Assembly: GCA_012517405.1 (NCBI GenBank)
Contig: JAAYVB010000013.1
Location: 57,773-121,772, forward strand
DNA from: Propionibacterium sp.
Lineage (GTDB): Bacteria > Actinomycetota > Actinomycetes > Propionibacteriales > Propionibacteriaceae
DNA length: 64,000 bases
Direction: 5' to 3'
Below, in pieces: positions 16,969 through 28,203 of the stretch. The position numbers were made by a program, and so were the translations under genes. The notes under the pieces are model-generated. The model was not told the DNA's origin, made no database searches, and worked only from the letters and a program-made list of their open reading frames with translations. The stretch's first letter is position 1. Every line of letters starts with the position of its first letter.

Positions 16969-17379
16969 ATGGAACAGACAAGTGAGGTCACTGCCGAGAC
17001 CGAGGGTTCGACGGTGGTCGTGAGCCGGACCGTGAAGCAACCTGTCAAGGTCGTCTGGGATGTACTCATGACCGATGATGGAGCCGAGGCGCTGTTGGGC
17101 CCGGGCGCCAAGCTGGGCTCCAAAGGACACACCTGGCACTCACACAACGGACGCGAGGGTGTCATTCGAAGCTTCCACCCACTGGAACAGATCCGCTTCT
17201 CGTATCGTTCAAATGCCGCCAAAACGCCGTCAGTGGTGGCGGTGAACCTCAAGCCTGCCAGTGACAACGCCACCACGATCGAGATCGAGCATTCGAACCT
17301 GAGCTCCGATATCGACCGGGGCTGGGCCCTCGACCGCTGGTCGGCGGCGCTGGAGCGCATCGAGAGCGACTGCCTGTAA
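16969..17379 (+). CDS. SRPBCC/AHSA1-like protein
   Basis: 136 residues with the START/Bet v1-like helix-grip pattern: VVVSRTVKQPVKVVWDVLMTDDGAEALLG at the N-terminus, a central REGVIRSFHPLEQIRFSYR and a C-terminal long helix (RGWALDRWSAALERI). Related AHSA1-domain proteins bind hydrophobic ligands or act as chaperone cofactors; the ligand is unknown. The internal ATG was chosen over one 37 codons upstream because the extra residues show no homology. A 15-bp hairpin follows 72 bp downstream. Confidence 0.8.
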   Translation: MEQTSEVTAETEGSTVVVSRTVKQPVKVVWDVLMTDDGAEALLGPGAKLGSKGHTWHSHNGREGVIRSFHPLEQIRFSYRSNAAKTPSVVAVNLKPASDNATTIEIEHSNLSSDIDRGWALDRWSAALERIESDCL

Positions 17380-17451
17380 GACCTAGTCCGAGCCCGGCTA
17401 GGCCGGTCGTCCGATTTCGGCCTGGCCTCCGACGGCGCTCGATCACGTTGT

Positions 17452-17488
17452 CACTACCCCGGCGAGTGAACGCCTCGCCGGGGTAGTG
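17452..17488. terminator. Perfect 15-bp hairpin abutting the next start codon
   Basis: CACTACCCCGGCGAG and its exact complement flank a 7-base loop. There is no U-run. It may end transcription of the SRPBCC gene. It also ends only 8 bases before the ATG at 17497 and contains a TAGTGT -10-like box (17484-17489) in its 3' arm, so it could instead gate the next gene. Confidence 0.55.
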
Positions 17489-17496
17489 TCATTGCC

Positions 17497-17889
17497 ATGA
17501 TGCGGTTTTCGAAGAACCTGATGCTCGTTCTGGGCAGTGTGGCTGGTATCGCCTTCGTGGCCTTGATGGTGTACAACGTCGTCCAGATCAACCAGCTGCA
17601 TGCTGTGGCCATCGCCAACCGCAGTGCTGGCTTCGCCAACCCTCGCAACTGGGTGATGATTGCCGCCGCCCTCGGCCTGGTCGCTGGTCTGCTGCTCGGG
17701 ATGGGGATCGCGCTGCCCGACAAGACGTTCAAGGCCCGGTATGCCGAGGCCCGCAGGCTCGAAGCAGGCCTGGATGCCGGCGCAGATCTCCGCGCGACGA
17801 CCACCGACAAGCACGTCGCAGATGCCCGTGAGCCGCAGCCCGGTCCCACCGAGCAGGCCCCGCGCGAACGTCCCGAACAGACCAAGTAG
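17497..17889 (+). CDS. Small two-TM membrane protein, unknown function
   Basis: 130 residues: TM1 near residues 8-27, TM2 near 52-70, then a charged, Pro-rich C-terminal tail in the cytoplasm. No family recognised. There is no Shine-Dalgarno sequence, and the ATG follows a perfect hairpin by 8 bases, which suggests leaderless or hairpin-controlled expression. Convergent with the next gene. Confidence 0.65.
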   Translation: MMRFSKNLMLVLGSVAGIAFVALMVYNVVQINQLHAVAIANRSAGFANPRNWVMIAAALGLVAGLLLGMGIALPDKTFKARYAEARRLEAGLDAGADLRATTTDKHVADAREPQPGPTEQAPRERPEQTK

Positions 17890-17981
17890 CCGACCGGATC
17901 ACCAGGTAGTCGGCTTGGGCCGGCTACCCGCCATCGGCTGCGGGGCGCGCATCACCGGCCGTGGTCAGCGACCGGTGTTGG

Positions 17982-18503
17982 TTACCGGCCGTTGTTGCCC
18001 GATCCGTTTCCGGGCCGGGAGGTGAAGTCTCCCCAGCTGCCCTGAGCCCACGGATTCGCGCTCGCCCGTGACTCGGTGGATCCTTCGCTCGGCTGAGGAC
18101 GCTCGCTGTCCTCATCGTCCGAAGGCGTGGCCGTCGGGGTCTCCGGTTCGGGACTGCCCATCTGCGGGACGCCGATGATGATCGGCTCCGGTGTCCAGCG
18201 TGTGCCTGTCGGCGTCGGCGAGGCATAGCTGGTGGACGGGGCCGGGGCTTGGAGTTGCGTTTCGACCGTTGCGGCGACCTGCTGGGCATCGTGCAACTGC
18301 GGTGCGCGGCCGATGGCAATGACCAACGTCATCGAGGCCACGGCCAGCGCGATGGAGCCGACGATCAACGCCCCGACGAATCCGCCGCTGGACTCCTTGG
18401 TCGAGGTGTTATGTCCGAAGAAATGCAGCAGCGGCAACTTCTCGGGTTTATCGGTGGCGGTCGGCTGCTCGCCGGGCATTTGTTCGGGAGTGTGTTCAGC
18501 CAT
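17982..18503 (-). CDS. Single-pass membrane protein with low-complexity tail
   Basis: 173 residues: a hydrophilic N-terminus rich in Glu/Pro/Thr, one TM segment near residues 42-65, and a long extracytoplasmic tail rich in Pro, Thr, Ser, Glu and Gly (for example PEPETPTATPSDDEDSE). No family recognised. Divergent from dgoK, with about 135 bp between the starts. Function unknown. Confidence 0.65.
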   Translation of the reverse strand: MAEHTPEQMPGEQPTATDKPEKLPLLHFFGHNTSTKESSGGFVGALIVGSIALAVASMTLVIAIGRAPQLHDAQQVAATVETQLQAPAPSTSYASPTPTGTRWTPEPIIIGVPQMGSPEPETPTATPSDDEDSERPQPSEGSTESRASANPWAQGSWGDFTSRPGNGSGNNGR

Positions 18504-18638
18504 CGCGCCTCCTTCGGGTCGCTATATCGTGTTCGGAAGCCAATCCTACGGTCTGACCGTTGATCGAACCAGCCCAACCGCCCCGGTGGGCCGGCGCCGG
18601 CTTTGACAGCGCCGGTGCAAGGCGGTTGGCTGGGAACC

Positions 18639-19595
18639 ATGACGAATGCCATTGAAGCCGCGCGTCTGATCGGGTTGGACTGGGGCACCACGCATGCCCG
18701 TAGCTATCTGCTGGCTCCCGGAACCGGTGCGCCGCAGCTGCTGGATCAGCGGGCCGGTGACGGCATCTTGTCGGTTTCACCCGATGATCCCGACCGGGAC
18801 GCAGCCTTCAATGCGATCCTGCGCACCCTCGTGGCCGACTGGCAGCAGGCGAGCCCGGGGCTGCCGATGATCGCCTGCGGCATGGTGGGTGCTGCGCAGG
18901 GCTGGCGCGAGGCAAGCTACCGATCCTTGCCGACACCCCTGGCCGGCGATGGCGGTATGACTACGGTGGATACCGATTTCGGAGCGTTGCCGATCATCGC
19001 CGGGGTGAAGAAAAGCCGTCCGAACGCCGATGTGATCCGCGGCGAGGAGACCCAGCTCGCCGGCTTGGTGCCGGAGCTGGCGGCAGGCCGGACGACGCTG
19101 GTCGTGATGCCGGGTACCCACACCAAGTGGGCCCAGGTGCGCGACGGCGTGCTGCTCGACTTCGACACCGCGATGTCCGGCGAGCTCTTCGCGTTGCTGG
19201 CCGACCGGTCGATGGTCGGACGCGCGGGCGCCCCGCCCGAACCCGGACAGGATTGGCGGACCGGATTCGACTGGGGCCTGGACCGGGCCGGGCACACCGA
19301 CGCGTTGGCGTTCGCGGCATTCGTGATCCGCAGTTCCGTGCTGGACGCCCAGCTGCCCGCATCCCAGGTACGTGATGCGATCTCCGGATTGTTGATCGGC
19401 TCCGAGGTTGCCGACCGGGCGGCGAAGCTCGACCTGGCGTCCATGCCGATCGTCCTGGTTGGGGGTGCGGAACTGACCGAGCGCTACCAGCGCGCGCTGG
19501 CTCGGCACGGGGTGAGCGCGACACTGGCACCCGACGACGTGACCATTCGCGGCCTCTGGCGCTCGGCGGTGGGCGCAGGGCTGGTCGGCGAGTAG
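18639..19595 (+). CDS. dgoK: 2-dehydro-3-deoxygalactonokinase
   Basis: 318 residues of the DgoK family: IGLDWGTTHARSYLL at the N-terminus (phosphate 1 loop), MIACGMVGAAQGW, VVMPGTHTKWAQV and GFDWGLDRAGHTDALAFAAF. It phosphorylates 2-keto-3-deoxygalactonate with ATP. An upstream TTG would add 12 residues; the ATG was preferred. 44 bp separate it from the aldolase gene that uses its product. Confidence 0.93.
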   Translation: MTNAIEAARLIGLDWGTTHARSYLLAPGTGAPQLLDQRAGDGILSVSPDDPDRDAAFNAILRTLVADWQQASPGLPMIACGMVGAAQGWREASYRSLPTPLAGDGGMTTVDTDFGALPIIAGVKKSRPNADVIRGEETQLAGLVPELAAGRTTLVVMPGTHTKWAQVRDGVLLDFDTAMSGELFALLADRSMVGRAGAPPEPGQDWRTGFDWGLDRAGHTDALAFAAFVIRSSVLDAQLPASQVRDAISGLLIGSEVADRAAKLDLASMPIVLVGGAELTERYQRALARHGVSATLAPDDVTIRGLWRSAVGAGLVGE

Positions 19596-19639
19596 CGAAG
19601 AGCGGCGGCAGCAACGGCCGGCACAAACGAGGAGAAGCA

Positions 19640-20239
19640 ATGGGTACTGAGGGTCTGATCGCGATTCTGCGCGGGCTGCGTCCGGACGAGGCCGCCGAGA
19701 TCGGTGAGGCGGTGCTGGCCGGTGGCATCACGACGCTGGAGGTACCGCTCAACTCGCCGTCCCCGCTCGCATCGATCGCCATCTTGCGGGAGCAACTGGG
19801 AGATCGCGCGACGGTCGGCGCCGGTACGGTGCTGACTCCCGACGATGTGGTCGCCTGCCGCCGGGCCGGGGCGCAGATCATCGTGTCTCCCAACTGCGAG
19901 CCGTCGGTCATCGCGCGCGCGGTAGATCTGGGCATGACTCCTTTTCCGGGCGTAGCGACGGTCAGTGAGGCCTTCACGGCGATCAACGCGGGGGCACGCC
20001 ATCTGAAGCTCTTCCCGGCCAATGTGCTGGGCGTGACGACCATGAAGGCGTGGCGCGACGTATTGCCCGCCGCCATCTCGATGCTGCCGGTCGGTGGCAT
20101 GGATGCCTCGACGGTGGGCGAGTGGGCGGCGGCCGGTGCGGCCGGAGCAGGTTTCGGAAGTTCGCTCTACAAGGCCGGACGCAGCGCCGAGGAGGTCACC
20201 GCCCGAACTGCGGAGCTGGTGAGAGCCTGGCTGGGGTAG
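19640..20239 (+). CDS. dgoA: 2-dehydro-3-deoxy-6-phosphogalactonate/-gluconate aldolase
   Basis: 199-residue class I aldolase of the KDPG/KDPGal family. The Glu of LEVPLNSP (Glu34) is the general acid/base, and Lys123 in LKLFPA forms the Schiff base. It splits the phosphorylated keto-deoxy acid to pyruvate and glyceraldehyde-3-phosphate. GAGGAGAAG precedes the ATG. Directly downstream of dgoK, so the galactonate branch is the best guess for substrate, though the family is promiscuous. Confidence 0.92.
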   Translation: MGTEGLIAILRGLRPDEAAEIGEAVLAGGITTLEVPLNSPSPLASIAILREQLGDRATVGAGTVLTPDDVVACRRAGAQIIVSPNCEPSVIARAVDLGMTPFPGVATVSEAFTAINAGARHLKLFPANVLGVTTMKAWRDVLPAAISMLPVGGMDASTVGEWAAAGAAGAGFGSSLYKAGRSAEEVTARTAELVRAWLG

Positions 20240-20373
20240 TGCCGGTGGCGTAGCCGAGGCCACCCGAGCGAATCTCGGACGAGCAGACCCGTCCGGCATC
20301 TTGGCAACAAGCTGGTGGCCGTCTCTGCGGCCGGGTTACTGTCGGGTGCAGAGCAACGAAAGGCTTCGACAAC

Positions 20374-21201
20374 ATGGAGAACCGTCATTCGGTCAGCATG
20401 GCCGAAACGTCCCGCATGAACACCGAGGAACTGCGAGCCAACTTCCTCGTCCCGAATCTGTTCGTCGACGACGAGATCATCTTGGTTCACAGTCATGAGG
20501 ATCGCGTGATTCTGGGCGGCGCCGCCCCGATCGACGAGCCGCTGTGGCTGCAGGCCCCCGAGGAAGTGCGGGCCGACTACTTCTTGCAGGGCCGCGAAAT
20601 GGGCGTGTTCGTCATTCGTGGCACCGGCGTGGTCACCACCGACGGCGACCGGCACGAACTGCCCAAGGGCGGCTGCCTGTACATCGGACGCGGTGTCCGC
20701 GACATCAGCTTCGCCTCCGAGCATGACGAGAAGGCGCTCTTCTACTTCTTCAGTGCGCCGGCGCACACCAGCTATCCGACCGCGTCGGTGCTGCCGGGTC
20801 AGGGTGACATCCGCGAGCTGGGCGATCAGGAGCACGCCAATCGCCGCACCCTGAACCGCTATATCCACGAGGACGGCATCCAGTCGTGCCAGATCGTCAT
20901 GGGCCTGACCCAGCTGCACTCCGGCAGCATGTGGAACACCATGCCCGCCCACACCCACGATCGCCGCACCGAGTGCTATCTGTATCTCGACGTTCCCGAC
21001 GATGCTCGCGTGGTGCACCTGATGGGTGACCCGAACGAGACCCGCCACCTGATCGTCGCCAACAATGAGGCCATCATCTCGCCGAGCTGGTCGATCCACT
21101 CCGGTGTCGGCACTCAGGCCTACAGCTTCATCTGGGCGATGGCCGGCGAGAACAAGAGCTTCGACGACATGGATCATCAGCCGATCGACACGCTGCTCTG
21201 A
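20374..21201 (+). CDS. kduI: 5-dehydro-4-deoxy-D-glucuronate isomerase
   Basis: 275 residues, full length for KduI. The double-cupin motifs are intact: FVIRGTGVVTTDGDRHELPK, MPAHTHDRRTECYLYLDV (zinc-binding His and Glu) and WSIHSGVGTQAYSFIWAM. It converts 4-deoxy-5-ketouronate from pectin, alginate-like or glycosaminoglycan breakdown to 2,5-diketo-3-deoxygluconate. Its partner dehydrogenase KduD is not in the window. It probably belongs with the upstream dgoK-dgoA pair, although 134 bp separate them. Confidence 0.95.
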   Translation: MENRHSVSMAETSRMNTEELRANFLVPNLFVDDEIILVHSHEDRVILGGAAPIDEPLWLQAPEEVRADYFLQGREMGVFVIRGTGVVTTDGDRHELPKGGCLYIGRGVRDISFASEHDEKALFYFFSAPAHTSYPTASVLPGQGDIRELGDQEHANRRTLNRYIHEDGIQSCQIVMGLTQLHSGSMWNTMPAHTHDRRTECYLYLDVPDDARVVHLMGDPNETRHLIVANNEAIISPSWSIHSGVGTQAYSFIWAMAGENKSFDDMDHQPIDTLL

Positions 21202-21321
21202 CCTCGGGCGCTCGTCGCCCACACATCGGCGCGAGACCAGCGCCAGCCCCGGGGTCCCGGTAGCTGGCACTGGTCTCGGCGACTGCCGTGCCGGGTCCGT
21301 GAGGCGGGCCCCGGCACCACG

Positions 21322-23630
<2,309 letters not shown>

Positions 23631-23735
23631 GCGATGTCCCTTGTCAGACTGTCGCCAGATTAATCGATCGCCGAACGCTCCGCGCCCGCAAGCAGCCCTC
23701 GGGAAGCGCGGAGAGTTCGCAGCAGCACATCGGAC

Positions 23736-25634
23736 TCAGGCCTCCACGGCCAGCACGGCATCGCCGGCGGCAACCTGACCGGGCTGCTCGGACGTGATGG
23801 CGCCGAGCGACTTCGTGTTGGTCACCACCACGATGGTCGTCGGGTCGAACCCGGCCTCGGAGATCTTCGCCAGATCCGCCGTGGCCAGCGCATCGCCGGC
23901 GTTCACCCGCTGTCCCTTGGTCACCTCGGAGGTGAAGCCGTCGCCCTTCATCGCGACCGTGTCGATGCCGATGTGGACGAGCAGGTCGATGCCGTCGTCC
24001 GACTTGATGCCGTAGGCGTGACCGGTCGGGAAGACGGTCACCACAGTGCCCGCGATCGGCGCCACGAAATGGCCGTCGGAAGGCACGATGCCGACGCCCG
24101 CGCCGAGCGCGCCGGAGGCGAAGACCTTGTCCGGAACATCGGCCAAAGCGATCAGCCGGCCGTTGACCGGGCTGACGATGCTGCGGGAGATGCCGGTCAG
24201 CGCGCGCGCCGAGGCTTCTTCGGTCTCGGCTTCCTCGACCGGAAGGGCCTCGTCGGGGCCGGCGTCGGGGGAGTCGTTCTGGCTGGTCACACCGAACAGG
24301 AGCGTCAGCACGAAGGCGATGGTCACGGCGGCTGCGATGCCGAGCAGTTGCATGACGAAGCTTCCCTGGCCCAGGTAGGCAGGCAGCGACAGCAGCGAGG
24401 GGACGACGAATGTCGTGGTGGCGGAGCCGCCGATCGCGGCAATCATGCCGCCCACGGCGCCACCGGCCAGACCGAAGTAGAACGGCCGTCGCATCGGGAG
24501 ATTGACACCGTAGATGATCGGCTCGGTCACACCGGCGAGGAAGCCCGAAGCGGCGCCCGGCAGAGCAACCTCACGGCGGGCCTTCGACTTCGTCCGGATG
24601 GCGACCGCAACGGCCGCCGCGGCCTGGGCGAGCACGGCCGGCGGCAGCGGGCCGGCCAGCAGGGAGTAACCGAGGGTGCCGAGGTCATTGATGATCACCG
24701 GAACCAGACCCCAGTGCAGACCGAAGATCACCAGCACCTGCCACAGGCCACCGACGATCGCGCCGGCAGCCCACGGGGCGTGGACGAAGAGGAACTGAAC
24801 ACCGGCCGAAATACCGCTGGCGACCACCGTGGTGATGGGTCCGACAACGATGAGCGTGAGCGGCACCATCACCAGCACGGTGATCAACGGGACGGTGAAG
24901 TTGCGGATCATGGCCGGCAAAGCCTTGGTCAGTATCCGCTCCAGATGCCCTTGGATCCACACCGCGAAGATGATCGGGATGACCGATGAGGTGTAGTACA
25001 TCATGACGACCGGGATGCCGAAGAAGGTCACGGGGTCGGCGCTCGCGGTGAGGGCCACGATCGTGGGGTAGACCAGCGCGCCCGCGATGGCCAACGAGGT
25101 GAACTGGTTGGCCTTGAAACGCTTGGCCGCGGTGATGGCGAGGAACATCGGCAGGAAATAGAAGACCGAATCCGCGGTGGCATTGAGGATCGCGTAGGTG
25201 CTGGCCGCGGTGTCTATCCAGCCGAATTGCGCCGCCATCGACAAGAAGGCCTTGAGCAGCGCAATACCGGCCAGCGGCCACAGGATCGGCAAGAAGATGG
25301 ACGAAATCAACTCGATGAACCGGTCGAGCAGATTGCCCTTGGGAGCATCATCATCGGGCGGAACCTCGCCGCTGCCCGAGATACCGGCGGCCTTGGTGAA
25401 GTAGTCGTAGACCACCGGTACCTCATCACCGATGACCACCTGATACTGCCCGCCTGCTTCGACGACCGACAAGACTCCGTTGATCGACTCGATCTTGGCC
25501 TTGTCGGCCTTGCTGACGTCCTTGAGCTTGAGCCGAAGCCGCGTGATGCAATGGGAGGCACTGGCGACGTTCTCGGTTCCGCCAACGCCGGCAAGCACCT
25601 GGTCGGCTACCAGTTGGTAGTCAGGCTTAGCCAG
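23736..25634 (-). CDS. Beta-glucoside PTS permease, EIIBCA
   Basis: 632 residues with domains in the order IIB (phospho-Cys29 in SASHCITRLRLKL), IIC (about ten TM segments, residues ~110-460) and IIA (His554 in LLVHIGIDTVAMKG). It imports and phosphorylates beta-glucosides. The start appears to be CTG: AAGGAGG lies five bases before CTG-GCT-AAG, giving the normal family N-terminus (M)AKPDYQLVADQ. The first GTG downstream would cut off 12 conserved residues and has no ribosome site, and a stop codon precedes the CTG. A RAT/terminator controls it. Confidence 0.93.
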   Translation of the reverse strand: MAKPDYQLVADQVLAGVGGTENVASASHCITRLRLKLKDVSKADKAKIESINGVLSVVEAGGQYQVVIGDEVPVVYDYFTKAAGISGSGEVPPDDDAPKGNLLDRFIELISSIFLPILWPLAGIALLKAFLSMAAQFGWIDTAASTYAILNATADSVFYFLPMFLAITAAKRFKANQFTSLAIAGALVYPTIVALTASADPVTFFGIPVVMMYYTSSVIPIIFAVWIQGHLERILTKALPAMIRNFTVPLITVLVMVPLTLIVVGPITTVVASGISAGVQFLFVHAPWAAGAIVGGLWQVLVIFGLHWGLVPVIINDLGTLGYSLLAGPLPPAVLAQAAAAVAVAIRTKSKARREVALPGAASGFLAGVTEPIIYGVNLPMRRPFYFGLAGGAVGGMIAAIGGSATTTFVVPSLLSLPAYLGQGSFVMQLLGIAAAVTIAFVLTLLFGVTSQNDSPDAGPDEALPVEEAETEEASARALTGISRSIVSPVNGRLIALADVPDKVFASGALGAGVGIVPSDGHFVAPIAGTVVTVFPTGHAYGIKSDDGIDLLVHIGIDTVAMKGDGFTSEVTKGQRVNAGDALATADLAKISEAGFDPTTIVVVTNTKSLGAITSEQPGQVAAGDAVLAVEA

Positions 25635-25663
25635 CTATTCCTCCTTGAATCTGCCCGGAAAAC

Positions 25664-25739
25664 AAAAAAAGACCTGAGACTGCACCGCGCGACTATTGCG
25701 CGATAGCGTCTCAGGTCTTGCCTCGAAAGTAACAACCCT
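25664..25739 (-). promoter_or_regulatory. RAT antiterminator site overlapping a rho-independent terminator
   Basis: On the minus strand the leader holds GGGTTGTTACTTTCGAGG followed by CAAGACC, the RAT motif of BglG/LicT-type antiterminators. Its 3' end overlaps the 5' arm of a terminator: AGACCTGAGAC pairs with GTCTCAGGTCT and is followed by seven U's. Only one structure can form at a time. An inner GC-rich stem fills the terminator loop. With the LicT gene downstream this is a complete feedback switch for the beta-glucoside operon. Confidence 0.92.
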
Positions 25740-25867
25740 GATGAAGGCTTTTACACCTTCGAAAGGAGCATAAGCGTGCGCCGCAATGTCAATCGCGTGG
25801 CCGGCGGTCGACCGTTCTGCTCCGAGCGAACCTCGAGGCTGGGGGTTCGTCCCCGGTGATGGCGTCC

Positions 25868-27235
25868 CTAGATCGTCGTGCCGTCGGGAATGCGCTGCGG
25901 GGTATCGGTCGTCAGCACCGCGTCGCCGCGCGCCACGATGTCCTTGCCGAAGGTGAAGTCCCCGGTGACATGAAGCGAGCGGGCCTGCGCCAGTGAGGGC
26001 GGGCCATCGGGGAACCGCTCCTCGAAGTCGTCGATGAGCTTGTAGTAGTCGGGATCCAGGCGGACGGTCGGGCTGATCTCGCGTCCGACCAGGAGGGCAT
26101 CATCGGTGAACTCGTAGACGTCGCTGCGCAGCACCAGGAGATCGGCGGTCGCCTTGACCGGCAGGAAGCGGCTGCGTGGCACCCCGATCGCCTGGGCGCC
26201 GTCGAAGACCTCGACCGCAGCACCGATGGCTCCCTCCAGCTGCACCACAGCAGGGGAGGTCGCATCGGCAGGGTCGAGCGTCTTCTTGTTGATGATCAAC
26301 GGCAGTGAGAGCGTGCCCTGGTTGGCGTCCAGCACCGTGACCACCTGCTGCAGATCGAGCCACAGGTTGTTGGTGTGCGTCCACGGGTGTTTGACGATGT
26401 CGACGAAGGAGTCCATCTCGCCCGGGCTGACCTGCGCGGTATCGCGCAGCACCAGGCGTCCGTCGGAGATCCGGTGGGCCAGATGGCCGCCCTTGCGGTC
26501 CATCTCGGTGCGTTCGGTGACCTCGGCCGCGTACGGCGCGCCGCTTGCGGCGAACCACCCCGCCAGCCGCGGGTCGGGTACCGCGCCGAGGTTATCGATG
26601 TTCGCCACGAACAGGTAGCGGAAGCCCTCGTCCAGCAGCCTGGTGATCAGGCCGCTGGCATACAGCGAGGGGTAGAAGTCGCCGTGGCCGGGTGGGCACC
26701 ATTCGAGGTTGGGATTGGCCGGCCAGCTGGCGGGCATCCGGGTGTCGGCCAGCAGTTTGGGTTCGCGGCTCTGGACGAATTCCAGCGGCAGCGAGCCGAC
26801 CGCGAGGTCGGGATACGCCTCGAGCGCCGCCAGTGAGGCCGCCGACGTGTTGTAGCTGTTCATGAGTAGCAGCGGCAGCCGCACCCCGTGGGCTTCGCGC
26901 ACCGCGAGGATCTGCCGCACCACGATGTCGAGGAAGCTCAGCCCATCGCGCACCGGAATGAGGCACTTTGGTCCGGCCAGCCCCATCGAGGTGCCGAGCC
27001 CTCCGTTGAGGCGCACCACCGCAGTCTGGGCGAGCGCCTGGGTCGCGGCGTCACCGAGTTCCTGATCGGCAAGCATCGGCGGATTGGTGAGCGGCTCGAG
27101 ATCGGCTTCATACACATAGCCGGTCTCACCGCTGGCCAGCCGGTTGTAGCGGTCGATGAAGGCGGCGATCACCGAGGAGGCGGCGCCGTCGGCGGTGAGC
27201 TTGGCTGTCGCGGCGTCGAGCGCTGGATCTGTCAT
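25868..27235 (-). CDS. UTP--glucose-1-phosphate uridylyltransferase, UDPGP family
   Basis: 455 residues of the UDPGP family (eukaryote-like, not GalU). The nucleotide-binding loop LNGGLGTSMG with the following GPKCLIPV, the substrate loop around PPGHGDFY, and the FVANIDNLG metal/nucleotide site are present. It makes UDP-glucose, or possibly UDP-GlcNAc-like sugars, from UTP and the sugar-1-phosphate. The ATG at 27235 is used because GGAG lies seven bases upstream; a longer frame adds 25 residues. A hairpin (CGAACC/GGTTCG, 25827-25849) downstream may terminate it. Confidence 0.85.
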   Translation of the reverse strand: MTDPALDAATAKLTADGAASSVIAAFIDRYNRLASGETGYVYEADLEPLTNPPMLADQELGDAATQALAQTAVVRLNGGLGTSMGLAGPKCLIPVRDGLSFLDIVVRQILAVREAHGVRLPLLLMNSYNTSAASLAALEAYPDLAVGSLPLEFVQSREPKLLADTRMPASWPANPNLEWCPPGHGDFYPSLYASGLITRLLDEGFRYLFVANIDNLGAVPDPRLAGWFAASGAPYAAEVTERTEMDRKGGHLAHRISDGRLVLRDTAQVSPGEMDSFVDIVKHPWTHTNNLWLDLQQVVTVLDANQGTLSLPLIINKKTLDPADATSPAVVQLEGAIGAAVEVFDGAQAIGVPRSRFLPVKATADLLVLRSDVYEFTDDALLVGREISPTVRLDPDYYKLIDDFEERFPDGPPSLAQARSLHVTGDFTFGKDIVARGDAVLTTDTPQRIPDGTTI

Positions 27236-27385
27236 GAATGCACTCCTTCGTAAGTCGGTCAGGACATCCGGAAGGGTTGGGCTGGTGGCCTCGGGGACGT
27301 CCACAGCCATGAGCTTAAGGCCTCACGGCGGGGGAATCTGGGATCATGGAGGAGGCGATGCCGCCTGCGGAAGGAGATCGCACTC

Positions 27386-28192
27386 GTGAGCTATTCGATG
27401 GTTGCCAGTGATTGGGATGACACTCTAGTGCCGCTCGGTGCGACGATTCCCGACCGCACCCGCGCCGCGTTGGAGCGCGTGCGGGCGCAGGGCACGGTGC
27501 TGGCGGTCGCGTCCGGACGAAGCGTGCACGGTCTGCAGGTGCAGCTGAAGCGCAACGCCATCGACCTGGGCGGGCTGTACTTCATCGCATACAACGGGGC
27601 ATTGGCCGTACAGGCCTGGGACGAGGAAGTCCTGTTCGGTCATCCGCTGGGACTCGACCTGGCTGCCCGCGCCGCACGAATGTGCGCCGATGCCGGGGCA
27701 GCGGTCATGATTCACCACGGCCGTCGGCTGCTGAGCGACCAGCCCGATCACTTCGCGGTGCGTTTCGAGGCGGACTCGAACGATCTGGACGTGGTCAAGG
27801 TGCACGACTTCTCCGCTCTCGACTTCGTGCCGGTGAAACTGCTGGTGGGCGGCGACAAGGAGCAGTTGACCAAGCTCTGCCGGGCGATGCGGACGGAGTT
27901 CGCTCACGAGGGGGAGGCGATGCTGTCGGCCGACTTCCTGATGGAGTTCACCGCCAGGCATGTCAACAAGGGCAGCGCGCTGCGCGGGCTGTGCGAGGCG
28001 ATCGACATTCCGCTCGGCGAGGTCGTGGCGTTCGGCGACAACTACAACGACATCCCGATGATGAAGGTCGCCGGCTACTCGGTCGCGGTCGCCGATGGAG
28101 TGCCCGAGCTGCTGAGCATCGTCGACGAGGTGACCGCCCCGAGTAGCGAATCGGGCGTTGCGGACGTGCTCGACGAGTTGCTGCCCGCCTGA
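27386..28192 (+). CDS. HAD-superfamily phosphatase, Cof type
   Basis: 268 residues. HAD motif I is DWDDTLVPLG, with nucleophile and acid/base Asp; motif II is VASGRS; motif III Lys lies before the VAFGDNYNDIPMM motif IV. A type IIB cap lies between. It should dephosphorylate a sugar phosphate or FMN-like compound. The GTG start has GGAAGGAG upstream. Divergent from the uridylyltransferase; 11 bp before the metallo-hydrolase gene, so likely co-transcribed with it. Confidence 0.9.
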   Translation: MSYSMVASDWDDTLVPLGATIPDRTRAALERVRAQGTVLAVASGRSVHGLQVQLKRNAIDLGGLYFIAYNGALAVQAWDEEVLFGHPLGLDLAARAARMCADAGAAVMIHHGRRLLSDQPDHFAVRFEADSNDLDVVKVHDFSALDFVPVKLLVGGDKEQLTKLCRAMRTEFAHEGEAMLSADFLMEFTARHVNKGSALRGLCEAIDIPLGEVVAFGDNYNDIPMMKVAGYSVAVADGVPELLSIVDEVTAPSSESGVADVLDELLPA

Positions 28193-28203
28193 GCCGGTGC
28201 CCG

